From NCBI RefSeq assembly GCF_010183535.1, contig NC_071331.1:23188001-23252000 (forward strand): a DNA stretch of 64,000 nt. Direction: 5' to 3'. The DNA is from Caenorhabditis remanei. Its lineage: Eukaryota; Nematoda; Chromadorea; Rhabditida; Rhabditidae. Position 1 is the stretch's first letter. Every line of letters begins with the position of its first letter. This document shows positions 21,700 through 32,950 of the stretch, one piece after another. Below the pieces are notes generated by a model, which was given only the letters and a program-made list of their open reading frames with translations, was not told the DNA's origin and did not search any database. Both the position numbers and the translations under genes were made by a program.

Positions 21700-22394
21700 T
21701 ATACTCGGTCGGTATTCTAGTGACTTCCAGTTCACATGTTGTAAAAAAAACTGAATAAATAAATTGATTCTAACTAATGAAACGGTATAACTAGCAGAAA
21801 TGAGAATAAATGAAGATGTAGGAAAAATAACATTCAAAAATCACACCGAATCTTGAAAGATTGTTCAGGTTTTTTGGTAATTTTTGAAACTGTTATTTTA
21901 TTTTGAAAAATTGTGGGTTGGAAATTGCAAAAATATGTAGCAGTAGAAGAGATTTTTATATTATCTTTGTTTAAAATAGGAATCGACTCAGTATTTGGAG
22001 GCAAGTCTGAAATTTAGTCTGAAACAAGTTATGGCCTCTCAAAGTGCCTAATTTGTAGCGTGCAAAATTTGGCAGTGCTAAGTGAAAATAGAAGAAAAAA
22101 TACGCTGAAAATTCAAAGAGGGAGCTTTTTGACACCTTAAGAGGCTATAACTCGCTTCAGGTTGATTTTCAGCCCTACTTTCAAGAGGATGTTCTTTTTC
22201 TTCTAAAATTCTGAGTCGATTCATATAAGAACGAAACATAAAAATTAATGATTACAAAACCAATGAAAATTTGAATAACAATTGGAACAGTAAATTTCTG
22301 AGTGCAGAATAGTTAGTGAGTGGTAAATGAAGATTGACTTTTTTTAAATTGAAATCATTTTGCAACATTAACATTTTTGGTCTATAGAAAAAGA
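21700..22394. other. Intergenic stretch without recognised genes
   Basis: AT-rich with no piRNA core after 21653. A near miss (TTGGAACAGTAAATTT) is at about 22280. Palindromic segments around GCCTCTCAAAGTGCC/GGCTATAACTCGCTTC (about 22015-22160) resemble one near 2095-2115. No coding frame. Confidence 0.5.
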
Positions 22395-22773
22395 CATACT
22401 TGTCAACCGGGCCAAAACGGGCCGACACGTGCCGGCTCGTAACTCGCGTCAAACTCAATATAATGAGCTGAAAAATATATCAAATTGTAGATCTCGACGA
22501 GTTCTATGTCCGTGACCTACTATGGGCCTGATGGCTGTTCGTTAATGTGCCGCGGGCCGGGAAAAAGTGCCAAAAAAACGCAAAAATGGCCAAAAAAGCC
22601 ATTTTAGCCCGGCCCGCGGCATATTAACGAATAGACATCCGGATCGTAGTAGGCCAAGGAGATAGAACTAGTCGAGATCTACATTTTGGTATATTTTTCA
22701 GCTCATAATATTCATTTTGACGCGAGTTACGAGCCTGCCCGTGTCGGCCTGTTTTGGCCCGTTGACAAGTATG
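22395..22773. mobile_element. GC-rich palindromic MITE (CATACTTGTCAACCGGGCC ends)
   Basis: CATACTTGTCAACCGGGCC faces GGCCCGTTGACAAGTATG over 379 bp, nearly all self-complementary, with a CCCGGCCCGCGGC core. Flanking octamers GAAAAAGA and GAAAAAAA match at 7 of 8. Relatives are at 31062-31418 and 32070-32306. Confidence 0.75.
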
Positions 22774-22834
22774 GAAAAAAAGAGAATATAAATAATAAAC
22801 ATTCACTAGATTTCAAATTTTGTTCAAAAAATTC

Positions 22835-24375
22835 TGAAACAGTAAAAATAGGTAGATCTCATGCCACTCAAATGACCGGAATGTCGTTTACTGAGAATTC
22901 TAGTTTCAATGAAACAATTTATTATAAATACATTGGTTTACTCTAAATTGAATCATGTCTAGTGCTAGTTTTGCAAAAAAAGAGAAAAATATTACTTAGA
23001 ACTAAATTATGGAGTGGGTGGGGGGATTAGAGTCCAACTACGCTTTTTTTTACATAAACGTCAAATGAACAAGATACTATCAGAAAATATTATTTTGGAA
23101 AAACTTTGAAACAGCACATTTTTCCTCGGAATTCAAAAATCTTATCTTGTTTAAAAACAACTTTTTCTTCCCAAAGATTGAAAAATTGGATTTGCCACAC
23201 CCATTGTTTTAATGAACAATGAAATTGGAATTTTATAGATTATGAAATCTTGAAACAGTTTATTTTTTGAACCCAGATTTTTTTGAACCCTAAACCTGAA
23301 GTTTGAGTCTTACAAGGAAATTGACTTTCGGTATGCGTTCAGAATTTTCTATAAACTTGCACACTGATAGTTTAGAGTCTGCTTTAAACAATAATAATAG
23401 TGAAAAAGTGCAAAACTCCCGAAAAGTTGGACTTTCTTGCTCCGAAATTTTGCTCATTTGTCATCATACAAAACTCGAGTGCCAATTTTGGAGAACTATC
23501 GGGTTCGTAAAGACAACTAGCTGCCCCCACGGCCAGCGGCTGAATGGCAACGTGGCAGTGAGGGGGACTGGTAGGAGGAAGGTCTGGGGATCGACCCCTT
23601 CCCCTTTTTTTTTTTGCTTTTTGAAAACAGTCTATAAAATGTCAACTACAGCGTTTTCGACCTATTCTATGAAGTTTTTATTCCATTTCGAACTGTTTTC
23701 TACATTTTCTGAACATTTGGTAGAAACTTTTTTTGAGAAAATTTGTTGTTCTCATGGTCTCATTCATATCGCACCTTTATCACGTCTAATACTGGATATT
23801 AAAATCATAAATTTGAAGATTACGAAATCTTGAAACAGTTTAACTCAAATTAAACTGAAGTTTGAGTTCTAGGCCACATATCTGGAAAAATAGACATTTG
23901 GCAACTTCAAAATTTCGAAACCATGATATATGACAGTTACCAGGAAAGGTTGGATTTGGAATAAATTTATTCAAAATTTCAGAAGGCTGAAAAATGTTGA
24001 AACAGTAGGTAAATAAAAAAATAGCTCAACCAAAAAAAAAAAAGTTTTTTAAACGCCCAAATCGGGGTTTAGCACTCATGATGCGAACTTGAAATTTGTT
24101 TCGATTATTTTTGAAACTGCAATTTTTGGTCTAATGGAGAGAATAACCAGCTAATTTTGAGACTTCATTCCCGGAATCCAATGAAATCATGCATATTTTA
24201 TGATTTGAATTTGGAAGAGTGTTGACAACTAGAGAATTGTGTATTAGGATTCATAATTATTAGAAATTTTGGTATTTGACAACAAAAAAAACCTGAATTT
24301 TAATAGAATATCTATAGAAGCACACATCGACTGCAAAAACAGCTATCAATTTATATTTAAATATTTTGAAACAGT
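22835..24375 (-). ncRNA. 21U-RNA promoter group 5 (minus strand)
   Basis: Minus-strand cores start at 22835, 23107, 23251, 23831, 23998 and 24367. The 23251 and 23831 loci share TGAAATCTTGAAACAGTT-like context and look like duplicates. The open frame at 23303-23833 between them has no recognised domain and is rejected as a gene. Confidence 0.85.
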
Positions 24376-24540
24376 GATAGAAAAAAATTGTAGTAATATT
24401 GAAATTTGACCCCTATACGTAGCGTACCTGATGAGGTTGAGAAATTTATTGAAATAATGGTAATCACTTTTTTAGTAGGTAATTTTTATTAAATAGCATC
24501 ATTAGCAGCATTGCAAAAAAAGCATATTAGCAGAGCAATT

Positions 24541-24783
24541 TCGTTACAACTGCGCCCCACCGCAAACGAGAGAGTATCGGCGAGAGACGCAGAGTTTTTT
24601 CTGGCGCGAAACAGATTTTTACCATTTTTGATCTATTTTCACAAGTTTTAATTAAAAATTTGCCAATTTCCGAGAGAAAATTATGCAAAAATAGATCAAA
24701 AATGGTGAAAATCTGTTTCGCGCCAGAAAAAACTCTGCGTCTCTCGACGATACTCTCTCGTTTGCGGTGGGGCGCAGTTGTAA
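24541..24783. mobile_element. Palindromic MITE with TTACAACTGCGCCCCACCGC ends
   Basis: TTACAACTGCGCCCCACCGC faces GCGGTGGGGCGCAGTTGTAA. The arms, including GCGAGAGACGCAGAG and GCGCGAAACAG, pair almost completely. Two CGAAACAG/CTGTTTCG near-motifs are part of the arms and differ from the piRNA core at the last base. Confidence 0.8.
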
Positions 24784-24810
24784 GAAGACGTGGGCCGCTA
24801 ATAGCATGTG

Positions 24811-26220
24811 AACATTTTGAAACAGATAATTGTTTTAAAACAAAGCGTATAGAACATAACGACATGCATTTTTTCTTGATATTGAGTGATTGAAACAGTA
24901 AACTATTCATCATTCAAATCAAATACTTAACGTATAATATTACTACAAATATTTTCTGTTTCAAAACTTTGTGAAACAGATTTTTAGTTTCACGAAAAAA
25001 AAACTTCCTTCAGAGCATTCAAAACTATATCCAAAAACGCTATTCTATATTTTTGAAACAAAGAATGTTATTATTTTTTCGAATGCTATAACTCAAGACA
25101 ATCCGATTTTTTGGACACCTTTATATCTCAGTGAAATCAATTTGTTCAACCAATTCCATTGAAGGATAGAGGACTAGTAAGATGTCTGTCGTTTCAGACA
25201 AATATGAGGACAACGATCAGAAGCAGAGCTACTAGAAAAATCTACTGTAAAAATGTGAGTCAAGATGTTTTATTTATTTTTGAAACAGAAAATTTATTCA
25301 ATTACTGTGCGATGGATAAGACAAACTGAAATACAGTTAGCAATAATTTCAAATAAAATACTGCAGGAACTGGTGAAAAAATGTTTAACAGTAGTTTTGA
25401 TAATTATTGCTGACTAAAAAAATAGATTCCTGATTTCTTCGACTGCGTTATTGGTAGCAGGCGGAAAACGGAATGAAAATTTTTAAAGCGGAAAGGGGAA
25501 GGCGGAAGGCGGAAGTAAAAAAATTGGCAAAAAGTTGTCTTATTCTGTTGTAAAAAGCTTTTAAAAATGGTTAATTCTGTATTAAATTTCCTTTTTTGGT
25601 AGAAATTGTTAGTTTTGCTGCAAAAAACTCAAAAATATCAGTAAATTCTTAAAACGGCGGAGGCAGAAGGCGGAAAGCGGAATTCCGCTCAACTCTGATT
25701 GGTAGCATTTCAGAAAGTTTTAGTTAACTTCATAACAAGTTTTGAAATAGAATTGTATGTCTTTCGGTAGTATCCACCAATTAAAGCAAAAACAAGGTGA
25801 CATAATTTGTGAAATTTTTGAAACAGATAATTGTTTTAAACATAATGTTATGATAGAATTTGAGGACAGAATTTTTTGTAAATAGTAAACTGATTGTGTT
25901 GTATGAATTTTTTGAAACAGAAGAGTTAACACATTACTGAAAAAAACAAAAATTGTCTGTGTCAAAACTTTGTGAAACAGATTTTTAGTTTTTGTAAGCA
26001 CTACCTTCAGAGCATTGAAAACTATATCCAAAAACTCTATTCTATATTTTTGAAACAGAGAATTTTATTATTTTTTCGAATGCTATAACCCAAAACAACC
26101 CGGTTTTTTGGACTCTCATTTTGTATTCCAGTGAAATCATTTTGTTCTACCGATTCCAATAGAGGATTAGTAAGATGTCAGACGTTTCAGACAAATGTGA
26201 GGACAAAGACCAGAAGTTGG
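24811..26220 (+). repeat. Tandem duplication of a piRNA segment (~1 kb period)
   Basis: 24811-25215 and 25815-26220 align closely, sharing GAAACAGATAATTGTTTTAAA, CAAAACTTTGTGAAACAG and TTTTTCGAATGCTATAAC. The core at 26051 (TGAAACAG) corresponds to TGAAACAA near 25056 in the first copy, a one-base loss of the motif. Confidence 0.85.
25458..25697. mobile_element. hAT-type MITE, 240 bp, TTCCGCC family
   Basis: Flanked by perfect octamers ATTGGTAG (25450-25457 and 25698-25705). The right end is TTCCGCTCAACTCTG. The left end (CAGGCGGAAAACGG) has lost the GTTGAGC part. It is related to 5796-5859 and 61720-62178; a decayed copy is near 26525-26750. Confidence 0.9.
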
Positions 26221-26451
26221 AAAAAATCAACCGTTAATTTTGAGTGAAGATTTGTAAATATTGCAAAACAGAATATTTTATGAAAAATTTTGTTAATTCT
26301 ATAAAATTTACTGACTGTTCATGTTACACATAGAAAAAGTTTCTTTTTAAAATTAATAACTTTCCAAAAATAAAGTCAGAAAATGTTTCTTGAAATTCAA
26401 AAAAATACTGTTTCAGAATATTTTACTAAAAAAATTTTATTTTCTCGAGAT

Positions 26452-26490
26452 TGATAAGTTAGTTCTCGAGATTGATAAGTTGATAAGCTA
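26452..26490. repeat. Short tandem duplication
   Basis: CTCGAGATTGATAAGTT occurs twice in a row with a two-base spacer, followed by a third partial GATAAG unit. Confidence 0.8.
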
Positions 26491-27519
26491 TTTTATTTTT
26501 TTGAAATTTAAAGAGATCAAGGTTAAGGGGAATTCCGCCTTTTTTACATTTTAGAGAATATCAGCTTCAAAAATTTGTTTTCCTACTGAAATTGACTGAT
26601 ATTTTTACATACCTTTGAGGTTTTTCAGCACCAAACCTATCAGTTTTTCCAAAAACCAAATTCATCCATTTTTAGGTACTTTATATAACAAAAAAAGACC
26701 AAAATCGTCCTTCCGTCTTCCTTAATTTCAAAAACCGGAAAACATTTCAAATAGGTCCAGATATACTGACATTTTGAAAAATTGATTAATAAAATAAATT
26801 TTTTGAAACAGAAGTTCTTTTGTTATAATTTTTGAAATCTATCGGATAATTCTGACCAGAACAAACAGAAATTTCTCCACTACATTTTTGAATTGAATTC
26901 ATTGAGATCACGTATTTTTTATAATTTGAATTTGGAGCTGTGAGTCATTCAAGGTATAAATACTCCAAAAAATAGCTAGAATCTGGAATTTTGAAATAGT
27001 AAATTCATTTCATCCAAATACGCGTGGAAGACAGTGATACTTCAACTTTAGAACGCGTCCGAGGTGCCCCAGCCGTTTTTTTTTGAAAAATTGGGAAAAC
27101 CGACATGCCAGGCTTGAATAAATACTATTTTGAGTAGTTTTCTACCAGACATCCCTAATTGCGCTTATAACGCGTCCCAGGTGCGCCAGACTTTCAGTAA
27201 GAAAACGAATGAAATCAATAGCATACAATTGTTTCATTCACTATGTATGACATTTACGTGAAACAGAAAATACGTATGTAAAAAGAAAAAAAAGTAAGCA
27301 ATTATTTTTAGTTGGTCTGTCCATCCTCTTCCCCCCCCCCGTCAGCTGGTCTGAGAGACAAGCAAGTAGTAAGGAGACTAATAAGGGTCCTCTAGTGGAG
27401 GAGCAACCTCATCAACACCAGGAAGAAGAGGAGGTGCAAATAGTGTAGTAGGCGACTAGGCAGCTCAAAATTATTATGGAGATTGCAGAGATCCGTTTTG
27501 AAATTTTGATCAGTCTCAT

Positions 27520-27860
27520 TAAGAACTGCAAGAAAAGTGAATTCGATTCTTTCACTTTTTACACTGAAAATGCTGTATTTTTTAGGTTTTCAGACGTCGC
27601 AATGGATGAAAAAGTGTTCCATCCATAAGAACAGTGTAAGATTAAATTCTGAGCCAAAAAAACGTGAATTTTGCCCATTTTTTTTTGATTTTCAAAAACT
27701 GTAAAAGTTTCAGAGCGTCCTTAAGTACACGATGTGCAAGTTTTGTTCGATATTGTTTTCTTCCATCAGATATTCTCACTTTTCCGAAAATCGGTTTTTT
27801 GTATTAAAAAAAGAAATTTCACGTTTTTGCAGTTCTTTTTTGGAGTGTGGAAGACAAACA
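27520..27860. mobile_element. Decayed MITE of the 8933-9578 family
   Basis: GAACTGCAAGAAAAGTGAA, the GATGAAAAAGTGTTCCATCC segment and TTGCAGTTCTTTTTTGGAGTGTGGAAGAC match parts of the better copies. The ends are eroded. Confidence 0.5.
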
Positions 27861-27967
27861 GTACATTTTGTTTGCATTGAAACTATCTGCACTTGAATAA
27901 CATATGAAAACTATTATGAAAAATGCAAAATATTTTTTGAAACAGTAATTTCTATGTAAATACTGTA

Positions 27968-28623
27968 TACTAGGGAAGGTCAGTGTGGAGTTATAGGACA
28001 AGACCTATATCATTGGAAAGCTGAGAAAACGCTGATTCCAAGTATATATTCAGTTTTTTACCCGGGAGACATGATATTCGAGAAAAACGAAGTCAACGTT
28101 TGGGAAAGTAGAGAATTATTATTACATTTTTAGGTCAAATGCTTGAGGCCTAAAGTTTAAAGTACCTTAGAACGTAGTTTATATGAATAACCAAGTCAAG
28201 ACCTTCAAAATTATATTAATATCTTAAGATTTGGTAGAGTTTTCAAAAAGTTAGAGGGATTTGAAAAAAACGCTAAAAAAGTTTTTTATTTTGTTCGAAA
28301 CATTCGTTGAAAAAAATAAGATTTATCAGCCTAATGCTGCATTACAAACACAATTTTGGGGTATATCTGTCTGTCGGTGTGTCCGAATGTCTGAATGTCC
28401 GAAAATCACAAAATCTGGATATGTTTTCAGAAAGTTACAAAGGTTTCATTGCAAAAAAATTGCAAAAATTTGTTTAATCTGTCATTTTGACCTCGTTTTT
28501 CTCGAATACCAGACCTCAAGGGCAAAAACTGAGGATATATTTGGAATTGGCGTTTTCTCAGCTTTTCAATGGTATATGACACATTCCATAACTTCAAACT
28601 GAGTACATGACCTTCCCTAGTTA
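27968..28623. mobile_element. Palindromic element with CTAGGGAAGGTCA ends
   Basis: CTAGGGAAGGTCAGTGTGGAG faces a CATGACCTTCCCTAG end. GGAAAGCTGAGAAAACGCTGATTCC pairs with GGAATTGGCGTTTTCTCAGC. The centre (about 28110-28490) is not palindromic. The open frame at 28261-28602 has no recognised domain. A relative is at 9812-10013. Confidence 0.65.
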
Positions 28624-29180
28624 GGATATCCGGTTTTGCGAAATCAAATGGTGGGGCGTGGTCTCACTGACTATACTTGGAAACAGTGAATAAATGTTCT
28701 CAAAATTATGCTTCTCAATTTGGTATTTGAGGTTTACCGAAGTGTGCGTGGCTTATTTTTGTCCAGAAGTTTTGTCCAGAAGAAAAACCAAGAAACATCA
28801 TTATATGAATACCAAATGAGCCATAAAAGCCATTGCAAGAAAAAATAATGATGACGTGAGAGAAGAGGAGCAACATAAATCATTACCACTTTTTGCTGGA
28901 AGAAAATGCCCTAAGGGATCAGACATTAAAGGCGCGATGCGCCTTTAAGAAGTAATTAAAATAGTGAGAAGGGATTGAGCAAACATTTTGAAGAAAATTC
29001 TAGTCAATGGAATGTATGAACTGAGACAAGGAACTAATAAAGAAAATTTTTCATGATTAAAAGTTTTTACAAAATTTTCATATATTTTCACCTGTTTCTG
29101 GGCGGGATCAAACTTAAAACCAAAAATTTGATTTTAAATTATTCACTGATATACGGCACAGTTCTTACAACTGATAAAAA
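28624..29180. other. Intergenic stretch, no recognised gene
   Basis: Contains GGCGCGATGCGCC, a short perfect palindrome at about 28930, and no exact piRNA core. Nothing else can be supported. Confidence 0.5.
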
Positions 29181-31061
29181 TTCCTGTTTCACTATTTTTT
29201 TAAATAAAAACAAAAATTGATTTAAAATAGTCATCATTATTTGAAAGCTTCTTTTAGAAAGACCTATTAGTTCAACATAGATCTTACAACGGAGCCTCAC
29301 CGAAATGCCCTGTCTATTTTTCTCTGAGTCTCTCAATTTCACACACAATTTTCTTGGGTTTCGATAGAGCGCGGTTGTGAGAAGCGTGTCGTGCAAATAT
29401 GTATCAAAATTTTGGATTGAGAATTCAAGATTTACAACATTAGTGGGCGTCGCGTGTAAAAGTTCAATTTATGCCTAAGTACGGTCGAAATGTTGCCGAT
29501 TCTAATGCAAAATATGAGAAATTCCAAACGAAAAAGGTTCCTGTTTCGAAAAACGTTAAAACTTTTTATATATTTTTCGGGTATTATTCCCAAATTTATA
29601 TAAATAGAAAATACTTAAATTCCAAACCCAAACAGTACGTCTCTGAAAAACCTGAAATCTGAAATTTTTTATGAGTCAATGTTAGTAGTACATGAGAAAT
29701 CAACCCGAATCTCAATTCAGATTTATTTAAAAAGGTTTCTGTTTCAAAAATTAGAAATTACATTTTTTGAACACTTTTTTATACTGTAGATTTCATCCAA
29801 TGTGTGTCACTGATAAGACCTATTAATTAAAGGAGGACTGAAATATATAACATTTTTTTCAGATTCTGCTACTTCAGATAATTCTAACGCATTAAAATTT
29901 GGAAGGTGTTGTTCAAAAGTACATATTCTATCTATGGCAATTTTGAAACAGTAATTTTGATACATTATTTCTGTCATCAACCGACTCAATTACCTTAAAC
30001 TACCCTTAACCCATCAGTATTCAATAAAAATCCAACTTTTTGCCTATTGTAATACATAGTCGCTCTAAAAATCCAATTCTACAATTAGTTGGCAAAAAAT
30101 AATTACATAGATGCTTTAAAACAGTAAAATTGTGATTTGAAAACATGATTCGTGGATTGTCATTGACAATTTTAGATAAATTTAGATTTTAAAAAGTAGT
30201 GAAACTGAGATTTTTATCAGTAAACCTCGCCAGAGATCCAGAAGATAAAATTTGGGATTAGGAAGTAGAAAAAGTAATGAAAAATTCGTTCTGAAAATGT
30301 TTCCACCTGTCACTAACTCGTCAATGTCTTTTGACTCGCAAAAAAAAGTTGCAAGTTTGTGTATATAATGTTCTTATGTCTCAAAAACGACCTGATGGGG
30401 AACATTAATTATTCAGTTGTTTAATTATTATCAAGGAACCAGAGTGTACATGACTTTCAGCAAGAAAAAGTTATGGACAAGCAATCAATTTAATAACTGA
30501 ACAAATTCATTTTTAATTAAATAATTAATCAAGTTTTGTCTATCGTTAATAGGCAATCAAACAACCTCTTAAAAATTCATTGACTTATGCGAAATTTTTG
30601 AAACAGTTACATAAATTTTTAACATAACTTTTTGGAAAAGTCGTTAAAATTAAACAATATGTAAAATATGAGCTGGAACGCTGTAAGTTTCGAGAAAATA
30701 TAAGAAACATGTTTTTAAAACTTACTGTTTCAGGGAATGCAGAAAATTTTCAGAAGATTTTTTCAAGTTAGTGTTCGTTTAGCTACCTCTAATTTATTTT
30801 TAATTAATTTTTTCCACCGTTTCAAAAGTTTTACTATTATTCAGGTGCATGGAGGATAACTGTTGATAACATTTTTTAGACTTTTCAATATGCAAAATTG
30901 AAAATTTATGAATAACTACGTTGACTAACTCAGAAATGTCCAAAAATACCCAGAAAGTTGTCTCATTTTTCTACTGCTTTAATACGATTTGATTTAACCA
31001 TACCGGGCCGAAACAGGGAAAAAAATTGTTTAACTGTTAACTGCATTGTTTGTGGAATTCA

Positions 31062-31418
31062 TACTTGCAAACCGAGCCGACACGGGCCGGCGCGTAACTT
31101 GCTTCCAACTGAGTTTTCTGAGCTCAAAAATATATCAAAATGTAGATCTCAGCGAGTTCTACGTCCATGACCTACTACGGACCGGATGGTTATTTGTTAA
31201 TATGTCCGGGGTCGGGCTAGAATGGCTTTTTGGCCATTTTCTCGTTTTTTGGCACTTTTTCCCGGCCCGCGGCACATTAACGAATGACCATCCGGCCCGT
31301 AGTAGGACACAGACATAGAACTCGTCGAGATCTACATTTTGGTATATTTTTGAGCTCATAATATTGAGTTTGAAGCGAGTTACGCGCCGGCCCGTGTCGT
31401 CCCGGTTTGCAAGTATGG
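31062..31418. mobile_element. GC-rich palindromic MITE nested in a larger palindrome
   Basis: CATACTTGCAAACCGAGCC faces CCCGGTTTGCAAGTATG. Outside it, AACTGTTAACTGCATTGTTTG pairs with CAAACAATGCAGTTAACAG (about 31027 and 31427), so a longer inverted repeat of about 31005-31466 encloses the MITE. Open frames on both strands here are shadows. Confidence 0.7.
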
Positions 31419-32069
31419 ATTTAACAAACAATGCAGTTAACAGTTTAAAAAAGTTTTCCCCTGTTTCAAGAGTTTTACTATTGATCAGAAAAAAAAAATG
31501 TCACTGTTAATCACATTATTTGTTTTACCCAAATTTGAACTTCCTCTGAAATTACAGGTCTCACGCTAAAATGAGACGTTTGGATACCGAGACATTTGGC
31601 AGCCTTGACATTTCGAAACCAAATGTTTTTTTATACAAAAATCACTTAAAACTGACTCATCGCAAAACATACTTCAATTTCATCATATTTTTTCAAGCTT
31701 ATTGTCAAAACTTTCCGGTTTCCAAATGCCTGGCCGAAACGTCACGGTTTTCAAAATGTCTTCGTATTCCGTGGTGATCTATTACCTCTTTGAAATTTTA
31801 TTGTCTTATGCTAAATTTTTAATTCAATTTTTTGAAAAATTGTAAAAATTTATGTGAAATGTGAGTCAGATTTTGGCCAGTCACTGTTTCAGAAAATTCA
31901 GAAAATGTTCACATTTTCCATGATAGTGTTTCTTCATATGCCCAATGCTTTTTCTTATCTATTAATCAGATGTATGAAGGATAATTGTTCATATTCCTTT
32001 AGATGGTATGGTCTTTTGCTAACAGTGATTTAGTCTCCGAGACGTTTCAAAACGTGGCATTTGGCAACT

Positions 32070-32306
32070 TCATACTTGTCTACCGGGCCGAAATGGACCG
32101 GCGCGTAACTCGCGTCAAAATGAATATTATGAGCTGAAAAATATACCAAAATGTAGATCTCGACGAGTTCTATGCCAGTGACCTACTACGGACCGGATGG
32201 CTATCCGGTAATGTGCCGCGAGCCGGGCTAGAATGGTTTTTTTGGCCTTTTTCGCGTTTTTTGGCACTTTTTCCCGGCCCGTTTCGGCCCGGTTGACAAG
32301 TATGGG
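32070..32306. mobile_element. Internally deleted copy of the GC-rich palindromic MITE
   Basis: The left part (ATACTTGTCTACCGGGCC to CGAGTTCTATGCCAGTGACC) and the right edge (GGCCCGGTTGACAAGTATGG) are kept. The middle of the right arm is missing, and the remaining sequence is about 240 bp. Confidence 0.65.
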
Positions 32307-32950
32307 CAACTTTGGCAATTCACTAATACTCCATTTTCAGTATATATTATTTTCACGTTTAATAATGTCCCGATTTCCAAATACCTGGTTTCAAAACGTC
32401 CTGGAACCATGATTCCAGAAGCTCTACCACTCCTCAAATTTACTGTTTCAAAAATAGTTTTTCGTGTTTTAAAATTCACAACTTTCAATATCTGTTGTGT
32501 TTGTGCGATCGAGCTGTAAGCGAGTTATTTAGAACATGTTTATTTATAAACTGATTTCCATAGAAAATAACAAGTTCAACAAGTAGAGCACGTGTACTAG
32601 GGTGCTAGGCAGGGTTTCTATATCTCACGGATATAACAGGTAGGCATGTTCCGCTGTTGCTCAAATATATAACAGTGTATTATGAAAAAGCAGACTATTC
32701 TCTGTATCAATATTTTTTTAAATGATTCCTAATTCGGGTATTTCTATTCTTTCATTTTGGTTAGGAGCAATTTATGAACAAACCAGATTTTCCTTTTAGC
32801 AACTCTGACTTAATTATTCTTAAGATCAGCATAACAATAGGCACACATGTGTTCCACATATTATTCAAATAGAATGCCCATCTTTGAAATAATGTTTTTC
32901 CAAAAACTAGTGTGAACAGTAGTGTTTTTTAAATTTCATAGAAGTTTTTT

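Larger units (their letters stand above)
24818..27945. ncRNA. 21U-RNA promoter group 6
   Basis: Minus-strand cores start at 24818, 24891, 24972, 25281, 25819, 25913, 25973, 26051, 26804, 27259 and 27938; plus-strand cores at 24956 and 26408. The 24956/24972 pair is divergent and only 16 bp apart. Much of the group arose by the roughly 1-kb tandem duplication recorded separately. No protein gene was seen. Confidence 0.85.
29184..32450. ncRNA. 21U-RNA promoter group 7
   Basis: Plus-strand cores start at 29184, 29739, 30725, 31461, 31884 and 32443; minus-strand cores at 29944 and 30599. The 30599/30725 pair and the 31884 core are paralogous to the site where the retrotransposon inserted (35583 and 59054). 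The 32443 locus is paralogous to 35422 and, inverted, to 60218. The plus-strand bias contrasts with the minus-strand run at 16-25 kb. Confidence 0.8.

Noticed and set aside
23505..23612. GC-rich stretch with GGGGATCGACCCC and a following T-run, resembling a tRNA T-arm or SINE
   Set aside because: The loop is 5 rather than 7 bases, no acceptor stem or anticodon arm can be drawn, and no second copy is seen in the window.
23303..23833. 176-codon open frame on the plus strand
   Set aside because: It spans two piRNA loci and the GC-rich stretch, has mixed composition, no domain and no splice context.
24600..24722. CGAAACAG and CTGTTTCG near-motifs
   Set aside because: They are arms of a MITE and differ from CTGTTTCA at the last core base; likewise CGAAACAG at about 7768, 14627, 17868, 59834 and 60779 was not counted.
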